Assembly (NCBI GenBank): GCA_018894105.1
Contig: CM032117.1
Span: forward strand, 32,096,501 to 32,160,500
Length of the DNA stretch: 64,000 nt
Direction: 5' to 3'
Source: Jacaranda mimosifolia
Taxonomy: Eukaryota > Streptophyta > Magnoliopsida > Lamiales > Bignoniaceae
Below the pieces are notes generated by a model. It had not been told where the DNA came from. It did no database searches and saw only the letters and a list, made by a program, of their open reading frames with translations. Shown one piece after another: positions 22,902 through 35,054 of the stretch; position 1 is the stretch's first letter, and every line of letters begins with the position of its first letter. The translations under genes and the position numbers were made by a program.

Positions 22902-24907
22902 TGATTGAGATCTCACAAATCTATAAAGGCAAAAAAGAGAATAGAAGCATGTGATTGGATTTTGATATTAAAAATATGTTCATGGACTTTCAAGCATGTT
23001 TTTCTCCCACTATTTTATCAAATTCCTCATCCCCATAAGGAAATAGGGAAATCTCAATTCCTAATGAAAATCAAGGTCCAAAAGGCATCATTTTTGGACC
23101 TATGACTTGTGAAACATCCACAAAAAATCCTAAGGTAAGTAACTTTTGCAAATTACATCTCTATACGACCCTTGATGTGTTTTACCTCACTTTTCATGTA
23201 GACCCACGACTCGTGCGATATCTACACTACTAGGTGTTAAGTCATACCTACCAATCAATCTTTAATTATAAACTCCACTATGTCATTCTACGACTCATGA
23301 GATAATGTCATAGTGAGTTTTAAATTAAAGTGCATCTTATGCCGAGAAGTGATCATAGCTTTCCTCCAATAAATTGTCCCACAAATCGTAAGCCAACACT
23401 AAATTAGGGTAGCATCTCATGTCACCTCCCATTGGGAGAAGGCTTGGATTAATTAAAACTCCTTTTAATTTGTATCCAAATTAACTTAGTATTTTGGAAA
23501 CCTTAGACTCCTCTAAGTTGAGAGATTTTCTTACTTTTAAAGATACCATCAATATTATCATCTCTTATTTAGATTCTCTATATCCTAACTATGCATCTCA
23601 TACATCAATAGGATAAAGAAAAGCATAAATAAGTAAATGCGCCTAGCATGCTCCTAGAGTGGGATGACCATGAGCTTTAGCCAAGTAGTGCACTTAGAGC
23701 CATGGTGCATTACTTAGTTGTTTTTAAGTAGGTTGATTCAATCCTATCTATTACAAAAATGATTGCCATACATTCATGGGTCTTCAAGCTCCTTGATCCT
23801 CTTGGCCTTATTTTCTCCTTGTCTCTTTGCAACATTTACAAGAGAAAAGAAATCCTCACCTCTAGAGTTTTACTCTTATAATATTTACAAAGTAGAAAAT
23901 CAATAGGCATGCAAGCCCCTATTTAATACAACACTTTTCAAACAACTTTGAAACAAATAAAACCAATGTAAAGGCTCATGTTCATCCCCATACATTCACC
24001 ATCCATTCAACAATTAAATAAACAATAAACAAGAATTGACATTCAATTCATCAATTAAGTGCTTATCACATAAACATTTAATTAATAGGCAAAAATAAGC
24101 ATAACTCTTTACGCATCTCATTTTTGCAAAAACTAGAAGTGCATACTTAAATTTGATTATAAAATCAAGAAAAAATTATCAACATGATCTTGAGCACTTT
24201 CACAACAATTGTGCATCAAAAGTGTATCGAAAAATCAAGTTTTGAGGGCAAAAATGCACAAAACAACAAACCAATCAAGTCTAGGTAGCAATTGGCGGGC
24301 TTGCTGCCTAGTCAACCTCCCAAATAAGTTGCACAAGCGCTATAGCGTCCTACTGCCAAGCTAGGGGCTGGCCGATTGGCCGGCAGGGGCCTTTCCACAA
24401 GGCTCTTAGGCCACCATTTAACCCCATTTTTGCTCTTTTGCCATCCCAAACCATATGGACAATTCCATAACTCTATTCCATACATTTTATGACAAATTTT
24501 CAAATTTTAAACACCTTTAAAACTAGAAATTAAAGTGTTCAAATTGCTTCGAAAATCAAATATAAGGAAAAATCACTATTCTTCAAGTACCTTCAAGGCA
24601 TCTAATCAAATTAGATCCAAAAATTGCAAAAACACTTGTAAACAATTATCAATATTTAACATCATCCAATGCTAAATCAACATTTAACACCCATAAGAAT
24701 TTGAATCAAAATCATACCAACATATGAAATAACAACTAAACACATATAGACATATTTCAATTCAACACCCATTGAGCCACATACAAAATCATCCAAACAC
24801 TCAAATTCATCAATTGAATCAAGTGTTAGGAGATTAAGAATCAATTCATCACATGAATCAATTCACTAAAATCCAAATTTATGCATGAAAATGGCTCCAA
24901 TACCAAT
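22902..24907 (-). mobile_element. Copia family C leader (5' UTR), copy 2
   Basis: About 2.0 kb of untranslated sequence between gag and LTR, colinear with the leaders of copies 1 and 4. It includes the GC-richer island at about 24290-24430 (GGCTGGCCGATTGGCCGGC). Near 24897-24907 the sequence GGCTCCAATACCAATT is, on the minus strand, TGGTATTGGAGCC: an iMet-type primer-binding site with two changes. Confidence 0.75.
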
Positions 24908-25683
24908 TGAAAAAAGGAGTAGGATGGGATCTAAATATTAAAACCAAACATAGGCAAAATATAACCAATCAAGTCCATCCCATGGATCATAATCATGCTC
25001 TAAATGAAGATTTGGATGCATAATCATATAAGAGATGCACTCATTCTTCACAACAACGAGGAGATGGATCCCATCTTAGATCTTACAAACCTCCATGCTT
25101 AAGTAGCTTATGCCCAATCTGAACCCCGTATGACCCTCTACGTGGTGGGGGAAAAGTCAAAGCATAAGGGCCTAAACATAAGGTTACCATGGATCTTCAG
25201 GTCTAAGGACTAATTATATGCACTATCATAAGCTTGAGACTGGCCACAACGACGTATTACTACAGCTATTTAGTAGATTCTCTAAATGGTGTCTTCAGTG
25301 AACTTGTTCTCTAAAAGGCACCCACTAATATGCATTAATGTCTCACATAGATTGCCCATGAAATGGGGAAATATCTAGCCCCTTGGAATATACATCGTTA
25401 GAGCAAGTCTATCTGAATCTTAGATGACCCATTTCCTAAAATTTTATGACTTGGAATACTTTAAAATCATGACCATAGAGACTTATTTCATGATCACCAT
25501 CATATGTGTGACTAAGTATCATAGTCTTATATGATTTAGGGGCTTCAACCAAATACAAGCGAAGTATAAAAGGTATAAGATGAAAATGGTCGTTTAATAA
25601 GGATATCATTCAATCAAGATTGTTTCACAAAAGGAGTAGTTTTACACGCCAATCTAATTGGGTTGTGGGGTACTATTTAGACA
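24908..25683 (-). mobile_element. Copia family C LTR, internally deleted, copy 2
   Basis: Both LTR ends are present: TGAAAAAAGGAG at 24908 and a mutated TATTCCAACA as TATTTAGACA at 25683. The middle is missing. Around 25025 the sequence jumps from the 3' part (GATTTGGATG) to AAGAGATGCACTCATTC, which lies about 1.4 kb away in intact LTRs. The length is 776 bp instead of 2.2 kb. Confidence 0.75.
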
Positions 25684-27466
25684 CCTAGATCCTAGCTTGA
25701 CAGAGAGCTTCTACATATGATGCCCTAGCACATCCTCTATCCATTCTCAATAACCTACATGGAACGATACTTTACTAAACATTAATGTGGGAATTCTCAA
25801 TGGACCACTCCTGGATGTGCATGGAGTTACTGGGAAGTCAAGGTATGGAATGAAAAGTATTATTAATTGATTTACGAATGACCAATCTGGTACTTTTAAC
25901 TTTGAGGCTATCCTTGTCACTTTCAATAATGATACATAGAGATTGCTTTGTGTGGTCCTCAACATCCATCTTTACAACTTCTCTAAATTTTTCATTCGAA
26001 GCTCTTTACATAGCCTGCAATTAGAAGAAAAAAAAAAGAGTAAAGAAGAGAAAATTTGAGGAAGTATTAAAAAAAAGACTCAAAAAGAAAAATAGAAAGA
26101 AAAGAGGATGTCTTAAGAAGATTCCATCTAATAACATGATTGATATTCATGAAAAAAGTCAAGTAATAGTGAGGAATGATAGAAATATCCTTTCATTTGA
26201 TAACTTACCTGAAGTCTTCAAACTTTATGTGCTTGCTACGTGATGCCCTTGTGGAACCCATATTTTACTGTCAACGAATGCCAAAAGGTAATAGAAAACT
26301 CCTCTGTCAATTGCAAAAAAACTAGACATCGAGTGAAAGGGTTGATGGTTGTGTGAAATTTATGAGTTGCTTTTCTTCAAATAGTTGGCATGCAGAAATC
26401 AAAAGGAAAGAGGTATACTTATTTGAATAGCTGAAAGGCCTCAAAAGAATCCACAACTTGATCATCAAAGCTATGCTATAATTTGAGTAAGTAAAATCCT
26501 TGGATTACCAGTTGTTATAGTGTTAGTTTTCAAGTGTTTAAGTTCAAATACAATTGAGTCAACTCCTAATCTAGTTTTATTTGGTTGCCTCAAGTATGTC
26601 AAGAATTGGACTCACAGTTGAAGTAAAACTCTGTAGAAGAAAGTCTTTGACTTGATAATTTAATTTGATGTTTGTCAAGACTCCACTTCGATTGCATTTA
26701 AAAAGTGGTTGGTCCAATTTTGAGCAATTATGGAGAATACAATAGCTTGGCTATTAGGTTCTATTTTGAAGATTTTTTTCATCTTTTAAAAAAAGAACCA
26801 CCAGTATGTTTAAGTTTTAATGTGCAGCAGGGCTGGCAATTGGATTTTAAAACAACAATAGATGGGGCTTCTTAATATTAAAGAATTGGAGGTGCTTTTT
26901 CTTTTCTACCCATGGGTTCCTCGACCAAAGAAATAAGAAGTTAAAAAGCGCCTCTTGGTTCTTTGTTTTAATTGATTTTCTATCCCTGAAGTTAAAGAAA
27001 TTAGAAGTTGACATTGCTGATTTCAATATGCACACACACACACACACATATATATATATTCTTATATGTATGTATATATAATATATGTGAAGGGAAAATG
27101 ATAAAAAGTCGTGGTAATTTTGAACCCCTACTATTGTTGGGTGTCCTGAGAATTTAAAAGAGCACGTCAATGGATGCCTTCAAGCTATGGCTATATTAAA
27201 TTTCAATCCCGGAGCACTTTGCACTAGTCCTCCAATTTTCACAAGCACCTTTTGAAGTGCTAGGAATCCCCGATAATGTAATTGCTTGTTGTTTGAGAAT
27301 ATCTTTTGCTAGTTGGCATTGAAGTAAAAAATATTGATCGTGCTCTTGGAGAATTAAATACTTCAAGTCTTGCTTCTTTTGTGAATGATCTATAAATATT
27401 TCATCAAGCCTTGAAGTGGAGGCATTTATAAATGATTTAATTTTTGGCCAATTGAGAAGTAACATA
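25684..27466. other. Unassigned, no gene seen
   Basis: This stretch contains purine-rich simple sequence (26020-26110), a CA/TA microsatellite (27030-27060) and several short open frames without family hallmarks. It may be very old transposon DNA. Its right edge is fixed by the start of a gypsy LTR at 27467. Confidence 0.4.
27030..27060. repeat. Compound (CA)n(TA)n microsatellite
   Basis: A run of CACACA passes directly into TATATA. The minus-strand frame at 26847-27170 reads through it as an Ile/Tyr/Cys/Val tract and is an artefact. Confidence 0.9.
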
Positions 27467-27853
27467 TGTAAAATAATATGCTAGTTATTAATCTAAATAT
27501 TTCTATTTATGCATTGGGATTTATTAAATTTAATTTCAAAAGATATATAGTTAAGTTTAATTAACATTTTATTATTTATTTTACGCACAAATCAAATATC
27601 AACAAGTGTCAAGGTAAAGTATCACGGCCAATTAAATCAAGTCTTAGGACCTAGCAATCTTAGTCTAATCCAGTTGTGACATGTGTCATATTTATGTGCA
27701 TGGACCAATCAAACAAAAATACTTGATATTATCTCTTAATATATGCATCAACAAAATAACTATCAAATAAGTTCAAATCATTTTGAAGTCTCCTACTAAA
27801 CACCTATATAATGGGGACGATAGACACCTATTGAACAGATACATACACATCCT
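27467..27853 (+). mobile_element. Gypsy family G1 LTR, left half
   Basis: Matches 5285-5640 from TGTAAAATAATATGCTAG onward, including AGTATCACGGCCAAT. It is interrupted at 27853 by a copia element and resumes at 37296. The host copy has the bases ATCCT at the break. Confidence 0.8.
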
Positions 27854-30065
27854 TGAAGGCTAGAGTAGCATTAGGATCCATAAATCAAAACTTCATAAGC
27901 TTGAAATTAAATAAGCTACTGGAGCTCCCAAGGATCTAATCATGCCATAGATCTGGATTAGGATGAAGAATTACCTCTTGTGCCTCAAAAACAAGGAGAA
28001 TACCAACTATTTCTCACGAATCTAGAAATTGTCTAGAACTGGTACAACGAAAAGATTGCAATGTTTGTCCAGGATAAACTACTCCAAAATTTGTGAAATT
28101 AAATTTGGAACACTTACACACACTATTGTGAAAAATTGGAGCCAAAAAGCCTTCTGGATCACTCCAGAAAAAATCGCCAACCGAAAGCTACTATAGGTGG
28201 ATCTCCAAAACTAAGCAAGTCAAGTACCTTGCCTCTGTTGATATGATCCACACACCAAACAATCTTCCAATTACCCATCACTAGGAGCTGGAGTTAGAGA
28301 AGAGAAAATGAGGTAGAGAAGGCCAATTTTCAGGTTGGGAAGAAGAAGAAATGCAAAGCTTCAACACATGATGCAATACATGGAGAGAGAGATTTTGGAG
28401 AGAATGCAAGAATTTAATTCTCACACTTTTCAGCAATTATTTTCAAATATTGCACACCCTCAATATCTATATATAGAGGGTGGAAGGAGTGATGCAAGTT
28501 GGCATCACACCTTCCTCAAGGTGACCGCCCAAGTGGCATGCCATGTTGGTAAAATTCAAATTCAAGTCTTACTTGAATTTCAAGTGCATTTCAATTTCAT
28601 TTGAAATCTAATTCCAAATTAATTAAGATACTAATTTAAATGAACACTTCAATTAAATTTTTCCTCCAAAAAGTATTTTTCCCATTAATTAAATTAAACC
28701 CCTTAATTAATTAATTAACCTTTGATTTAACTCTTAAATCAAGCATACTTAACTCTTAAGCTTAAATTAGTCAACTTAATTCTTTAAGTCAACTTGTCCA
28801 ATGTACCAAATAATTAGCTCCTTAATGATTGGTCTAATTTAACTCTTAAATTAGTTGATTAATTTAACACTTAAATTAATCAAACCAAAAATTGACCGTT
28901 GGATTGGACCTCGGAAATCAGTCACCAAAGGGTGATTTTCTAACACTTAGAAAATTGCTCTACCAAGTTTGGAAGCTATTTGGCTTTTGTGTGTGACCCA
29001 ATAGGTTCTACCATTCATTGGACATGGGCTCACAACTCTTTGTGAATTTTGAATATCTTATATTCATTTTAGTTTAAAACTCCTTTTAAACTAATCGACT
29101 TGATTCAACTAATCTCATCAATTGAAGAGTACTCAATCTCCATGGTCGATGTCCAACCTCAAGCCTATGGAGCCCAACTGATTAAATAAATTTATGGGGA
29201 ACCATCATAGCTTTACGCGTACCATGCAAATACAATCCTTTCGTCTCTTATCTCCCAAAAGAGGCCTAGGGCAAGATATTTGTTGGCTCCCTAATAGCCT
29301 CGATACTATACCTCTATTCTCAATGTTCGATTCCCTTATGTGACCTCACATTTGAAAAACTCCTTTTCCAAATTGTTACACCACCTTGCGCAAAGATTTC
29401 TTAGAATCAATCATTATGGAACACATAGGAGATGCACTCGCCTTTCACAAAACTGAGAAGTCGGATTCCATCTTAGATCTCACAAACCTCTAAGCCAAGT
29501 AGCTCATACCTAATCTCAACCCGAAAGACCTGCTAAGTGGTCAAGGAAGAGTCAAATCATGAGGACCGAACACAAGGTTACCATGGATCCTCAAGCTAAA
29601 GGACTAATAATATACACTAGCGTAAGCGGGAGAATTGACCACTATTGACTTGCCACTTCAGCTATCTAATGAATTCTGTGGTGGGTCTTCAGTGCCTTGT
29701 TCTCTAGCAAGCACCCACTAACATGCACCTATATCTCATATGGTTGGTCATGAAAAGGACCAATATCCAACTCTTGGATTTGTGCATCGTTAGTGCAAGT
29801 CTATCCGAATCTTAGATGCCCCGTCTCACAAGATCCTATTACTTGGAAGATTTAAGATCAAGACAGTGTGAGACTTATTCCATGGTTATCGAACCAAGTC
29901 CCGTAGTCATATGTGATATAAGGGCTTCATCCAAATACAAGTGAAGTAATATAAAGCATAAGATGAAGGTGGCCATATGAAGAATATCATTCAATCAAGA
30001 TTGTTTTACAAGGAAATAGCTTTTACAAAACCAATCTAATTAGCTTGCTGGACACTATTCAAATA
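27854..30065 (-). mobile_element. Copia family C 3' LTR, copy 3
   Basis: Length 2,212 bp. Its element-side edge, TATTCAAATA at 30065, is a mutated TATTCCAACA, and the polypurine tract adjoins it. It aligns with 35055-37290 throughout, with indels. Frames inside it (such as 28335-28604) are LTR sequence without a product. Confidence 0.88.
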
Positions 30066-30086
30066 ATCTCCTACTTTCCCTAAAGC
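30066..30086 (-). other. Polypurine tract, copy 3
   Basis: On the minus strand the sequence reads GGCTTTAGGGAAAGTAGGAG, immediately before the 3' LTR. The same tract, AGCTTTAGGGAAAGTGGAAG, ends the internal region of copy 4. This is where plus-strand DNA synthesis is primed. Confidence 0.75.
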
Positions 30087-30650
30087 CAATGCCCAATGGC
30101 CTTGAGACCCATCTTCTCAAGATGTTCTTCAAAGACCTTTTGCGCCAGGGGTTTAGTTAATAGATCTGATGTACTCTCTTCCGAGGCAACTCTCTCCACT
30201 CAGATGTCGCCTCTATCAACGATCTACCAGATCAAATGATATCGCCTCAAAATGTGCTTGGATTTCTAATGAGATCTTGGCTCTTTAGCTTGCATTATCG
30301 CTCCGGTGTTGTCACAGAAGACAACAACTGGCTTAGCAATGTTAGGCACTACATTCAACTCTTGAATGAAGTTTTTGATCCAAACACCTTCATTTGCAGC
30401 TTCCAAAGCCGCAATATATTCTGCTTCAGTGGTGGAATTGGCCTTAGTGTCTTGTTTGGAACTTTTCCAGCTCACCGTGCCGCTATTGAGGCAAAATATA
30501 AATCCAAAAATGGATTTGAGGTCATCTACATCGGATTGGAAACTTGAATTTAAAAACCCCTCTAGTTTCAATTTTCCATTGTCATATACCAAAAACAAGT
30601 TCTTAGTCCTTCTCAAGTATTTAAGGGATTGCTTTTATGGCTATCCGTGA
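30087..30650 (-). pseudogene. Copia RNase H domain, copy 3
   Basis: The frame at 30616-30266 gives the RNase H core: GKLKLEGFLNSSFQSDVDD, then SWKSSKQDTKANSTTEAEYI, then VVVFCDNTGAIMQAKEPRSH. The YSDSDWA-type and TTEAEY motifs are in place, and the catalytic Asp and Glu of this family are visible as D in SDVDD and E in TEAEY. Downstream, after a stop near 30263, LLTKPLAQKVFEEHLEKMGL is the C-terminus of the polyprotein, ending near 30087. The enzyme removes the RNA template during reverse transcription. Confidence 0.8.
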
Positions 30651-31640
30651 CTCTCACCAGGATTGTATTGGAACCTACTCATAACACTTAGCGAGTGTGC
30701 CACATATGGTCTTGTACATTGAACTGCATATATTATGCTACCAATAACGGAGGCATAAGGTATGTGAGACATCCTTTATTTCTCTTCCTCAATCTTGGAA
30801 GCCATAGATTTTGAGAGAAGAATGCCATGTCCCATAGGAAGAAATCCCTTATTGGATTCTTCCATACTAAACCTCTTTAGTATCTTGTCAATGTAAGAGT
30901 TTGGGATAGCCCTAGCATCCTCTTAGATCTATCTCTATAGATACATATTCCCAATATGTAGATATTTCTCCCAAATCCTTCATGGAGAATTGTGTAGATC
31001 ACTATGCTTTAGTACACTCTAACATTCCTACCTCATTCCTAATGAGAAGGATATCATCAACATAAAGCACAACAAACTGTATTGAACTCCTACTAACCTT
31101 CTTGTACACACATGGTTCATACATATTTTTGACAAAGCCAAACGATTTGACCATTATGTTAAAACGTATGTTCCAACTTCGGGACGCTTGTTTGAGTCCA
31201 TAAATGGATCTCTAGAGTTTGCAAAGCTTTTGCTCACTCCCCTTGGATGTAAAACCTTGTGGTTGCTTCATATAGATTTCTTCTTCAATGCACCATTGAA
31301 GAAAGCAATTTTCATATCCATTTGCCATATCGCTATATACGACTATAGCAAGTAGAATCTGAATGGACTTAGGCATAGCGACCAGTGAAAAAGTTTCCTC
31401 AAAATTGATACCGGGTCTTTGAGTGTAACCCTTTGCAACTAGTCGCACATTAAAAGTCACCACTTTTCCATCTACTCCAAGCTTTCGCTTATAGATCCAC
31501 TTGCAACCAACAGTAACTATTCCCTTTGGTAGATCTACTAAAGTCCATACTTTGTTTGAGTACATGGAGTCCATTTCGAATCTCATAGCTTCAAGCACAC
31601 GTCCTGAATCTATGTCCAACATAGCTTCCTCTTAGGTCTT
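30651..31640 (-). pseudogene. Copia reverse transcriptase domain, copy 3, YVDD intact
   Basis: The N-terminal part (31622-31212) reads VWTLVDLPKGI, GCKWIYKRKLGVDGKV, RLVAKGYTQRPGINFEETFS, and later EEEIYMKQPQGF. Between them, around 31285-31330, the WQMD..AFFNG block containing the first catalytic Asp sits in another frame, so two indels flank it. The core VLYVDDILL is intact at about 31047-31070 (YVDD codons 31053-31064). Later motifs (RFSMEESNKGF near 30860) are broken. RT copies element RNA into DNA. Confidence 0.8.
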
Positions 31641-32600
31641 CAAATCATCATCTGATTGGCCCATCTTATGAAAGAATGTAAACCTTTTGGGTTGCTTCTT
31701 GATTCGATCCGACCTATGTAGAGCTCGTGTACAAGGCTTCACTTGCTCGCTTGTTTCCACCGCTTGTGGGATTTCATGATATCTTGAACTTCATCAAGTT
31801 CAACAACGATGCCATTTCTATCTAATAGAAATTATTTTTCCAAAAATTAGGTGTTCCTCGACACAAACACCTTTTGTTCCGAGGGATCATAAAAGTAGTA
31901 ACCCATAGACTCTCTAGGGTATCCCATAAACTTGCACAAGGTGGATCTACTATCCAACTTATCTCCTACTGTCCCGTCTCACATATGCGGGAGATCCCCA
32001 AACCTTAAGATAATGGTAAGAAGGTGCTTTGCTATGCCATATCTCATATGGTGTTTTGGGCACCGACTTTGACGGTACTATATTTAGTAGCTTCGCCGGC
32101 GTTTGCAAGATGTATCCCCAAAAGGATATAGACACATCGAAAAAGCTCATCATAGAACGTACCATGTCCCACAAGGTACGATTTCTCCTTTCAGCTACTC
32201 CATTGTGTTGGGGTGTGCCGAGTGGAATCCATTGAGAGAGAATCCCATTCTCCTTGAGATAATCCAAGAATTCGGCGCTCAAGTATTCTCCCCTTAGATT
32301 CGATTGAAGAGCTTTAATACTTAGCCTCAGTTGCTTTTCTACTTCATTCCTATACTCTTTGAACTTTTCAAAGGCTTCGGACTTGATCTTCATAAGAAAC
32401 ATGTGTCTGTACCAACTAAAGTCATCGATGAAGGTGATAAATTTGGAATAACCTCGTCTCCCACTAACACTTAGTAGTCAACAAACGTCCATATGGATCA
32501 AATTCAAGAGATTTGTGGAGCGCTCCATTTGTCCTACCAAAGGAGCTTTGGTCATTTTTCCCTTTAAACAAGACTCACAAATAGGAAGGTCCTCAATGCC
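31641..32600 (-). pseudogene. Copia integrase domain and linker, copy 3
   Basis: From 32600 leftward the frame reads CESCLKGKMTKAPLVG (zinc-binding end), NLIHMDVC with the first catalytic Asp, a stop, then GYSKFITFIDDFSWY and FEKFKEYRNEVEKQ. The second acidic site, normally SDRGGEY, reads SNLRGEY (near 32300), so the second Asp is lost. The Glu survives in TPQHNGVAERRNRTL (near 32190). The C-terminal SKSVPKTPYEIW and HYLKVWGSPAYV stretches follow, and then a poorly conserved linker toward RT. Integrase joins the DNA copy to the host chromosome. Confidence 0.8.
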
Positions 32601-33152
32601 ACTAACATTTTGTGCTTTAACTTGCTTATCCTATTCTTAGAGATATGACCAAGCCTTACATGCCAAAGAATGGCATCTTCTTTGATATCTAATTTTCTTT
32701 TACTTGATTGAATGTGCATTAGTGAAGGTTGAGAATCAAGTATGTACAATCTATTTATTAATCTACCTTGAGCAATCAAAGAACCATTCCTTAATGCCAT
32801 CAGTTTCCCTTTCGATATGGAAAAATCAAATCCTTCATTATCAAGAACGGGAATTAAGACAATATTCTTAACAAGGTGGTGTACATAATAAACTAGATCA
32901 AGTACAATGCAAGCATTCCCCAAGTCCAACTTGATAACACCTTGGAAAGTGGCCGCTAATCTTGCTCCATTTCCTAGGCGGATGATCATATCCCCTTCAT
33001 GAAGACTCTTTCTTCTTTCTATCCCATGTAATAAATTACAAAGGTGAGAACCGCATGCGGTATCAAATACCCATGTGGAAGAATTAGTCGTGATGTGCAC
33101 TTCAATAAAGTACATACCCTTCTCAAAGGTTGCAAGGTAAGCTTTGCAATTT
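32601..33152 (-). pseudogene. Copia protease and GAG-pre-integrase region, copy 3
   Basis: The open frame 33115-32564 runs from STWVFDTACGSHLCN, the protease active-site segment (Asp-Thr-Ala here; many copia proteases have Asp-Thr/Ser-Gly), through GDMIIRLGNGARLAA and LVYYVHHLVKNIVLIP. It continues to LNRLYILD-type sequence and AILWHVRLGHISKNRI, the His motif of the pre-integrase zinc domain. This is one of the longest undamaged stretches of the element. Confidence 0.8.
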
Positions 33153-33955
33153 CTATTCCAATGCCTTTTTCGCCACAGTGGAAATAACTAGCTTTGGTTC
33201 TAACCTTCTTCTTAACCTTCCCAGAACTTTTTTGGGTTGCTTCTCTTTCGAGGAAGAACTCTTTTTCCTCTTACCTCTCTTTCTATGACCCCTAGGGCCC
33301 TTCAACTTAGAGGAGGATGCGAGCATAAGGGGCTTTTTCTTTCTTATAGTTGCCTCCGCGATCACAAGCATTTTGATCAATTCGTTAATCGTAACATCTT
33401 GCTTGGACATATTGAAGTTCATAATGAATTGATCATATGACGGTGGTAATGACTGTAGGATCAAATCCATATAAAGGTCATTGTCCATGACCACATCTAA
33501 CTGTCCAAGCTTCTCGATGAGTCCTATCATCTTGTGGTCGTGATCATGGACATTTGACCCTTCACTCATCCTTGCCCTAAAGAGCTCTTTAGACAAAGTG
33601 AACCTTTCGTGTCTACTTTATACACCATACAACTCTTGAACGTGCACATAGGTCTCTCGAGTATGCTTCATGTGCTCATGAGTCTTTTGGAGCTCATTAG
33701 ACATGGATGCCATCTTGACATACCTCACTTGTAGATCATCATCTACAAATTTCATGAACATTTCACATTGTGGGTCAGTGGCGTCGTCACCATATGTGTC
33801 CACATGACTTTGATCAAGGACGTAAGTCCGCTTTTCAGAGTTAAGAATGATTTTAAGGTTCCTTAAACAATCTTAAGGTTCCTTAAACAATCTTGGAAGT
33901 TCAACCTAGTTAGTTTATTGGTTTCCAAAATCCTTGTGAGTGGATTTTTAGCCAT
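33153..33955 (-). pseudogene. Copia gag, copy 3
   Basis: The start codon is at 33955 (MAKNPLTRILETNKLTRLNF), the position confirmed by copies 2 and 4. A private 20-bp tandem duplication (33853-33892) shifts the frame and brings a stop after NLKIV. The frame is regained by 33803 (VDTYGDDATD-like, then MASMSNELQKTHEHM), and the capsid part follows to 33153 (HDHDHKMIGLIEKLGQLD, ILQSLPPSYDQFIMNF, then a Lys/Arg-rich tail). The zinc knuckle that should follow is out of frame. Gag packages the element RNA. Confidence 0.8.
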
Positions 33956-35054
33956 TTTGATTGAAAATTTTGAAAATCTACAAGAGGCAAAAAAAGAGTA
34001 TAAGCATGTGATTGATTTGATATTAAAAAACATGTTTATGGTCTTTAAAGCATGTTTTCCTCCCACTATTTTATCAAATCCTTCACCCTTTAGAAGAATT
34101 TGGGAAATCATATTTTCTAGTGATAATCAAGATCCTAAAGACTTGCAAGTGGACCCCCGTGACCGGATGTATATCCACGAGCAATCCAAAGGTAAGCAAC
34201 TTTTGTTCATTGCATCTCATGCAACTCTTGACATATTTTGCCTTACCATTTCATGTAGATCCCCTAATGGACGACCTCTACATTACTCGGTGTTAAGTCA
34301 AACCTACCAATCAAACTTTGACTCGAGATGGGTGCCACAACATGCCTCGTGACCTAGTGTATAATGTGCGGGCATTCCCAAATCAAAGGTACATCTCATG
34401 CAAGGTGTATGGTCATAGCTTTCCACCTAAGTATGACCCCCATGACCGGATATATATCACACAAATTCGGTAGCATCGTAATGCCATATACTATTGGTAG
34501 AAGGCTTGGATTAATTAAAAATCTTTTACTTTGTATCCATTTTGACTTAATATTTGAAAAGCACTTAGATATTCTAAGTGGAGGGTTTTTGCTTGCAAAG
34601 ATCTCATCATTTTGTCCTTTTACGTAGGTTTTTTATATCCTAAACATGCATCTCATACATTAATAGGATATGAAAAGCATAAATAAGTAAATGTGCCTAG
34701 CATGCTCCTAGGGTGGGATGACCATGAGCCTAACCAAGTGGTGCACTTAGAGCCATAAGTGCACCACCTAGTTGATTTTAGATGGGTTGATTAAATTTAG
34801 CTATTACATGATTGTATCTCATACATTCATGGGCCTTCAAAAGTCTCAATGCCTCCATTGGCCTCCATTACTCCATGTAACATTTACATGAATAGTAAAT
34901 CCTCACTCATAGTGATTCTACTCTCATAACATTTATAAGGTAGAAATTAAGTGGCATGCAAGCCTCAATTTAATTCAACCCATTTCAACAACTTGAAACA
35001 ATTAAAATCATTATTAAAGGCTCATGATCATCCCCATTCATTTATCATACCACT
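33956..35054 (-). mobile_element. Copia family C leader, shortened, copy 3
   Basis: It matches the gag-proximal half of the 2 kb leaders of copies 1, 2 and 4. It stops at CCCCATTCATTTATCATACC and joins directly to the LTR. About 0.9 kb is missing, including the GC-richer island. The remaining TACCA next to the LTR keeps only the innermost bases of the primer-binding site. Confidence 0.8.

Noticed and set aside
18305..25688. TATAG/CCTAG as a target duplication for the CACTA-interrupted copia
   Set aside because: They match at only three of five bases, too weak to claim; mentioned only as a possibility.
26847..27170. 107-codon minus-strand frame with a Tyr/Ile/Cys/Val tract
   Set aside because: The central part is a translated (CA)n(TA)n microsatellite.
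30236..30650. Two plus-strand frames over the RNase H region
   Set aside because: They are shadows of the minus-strand copia RNase H, which has clear family motifs.
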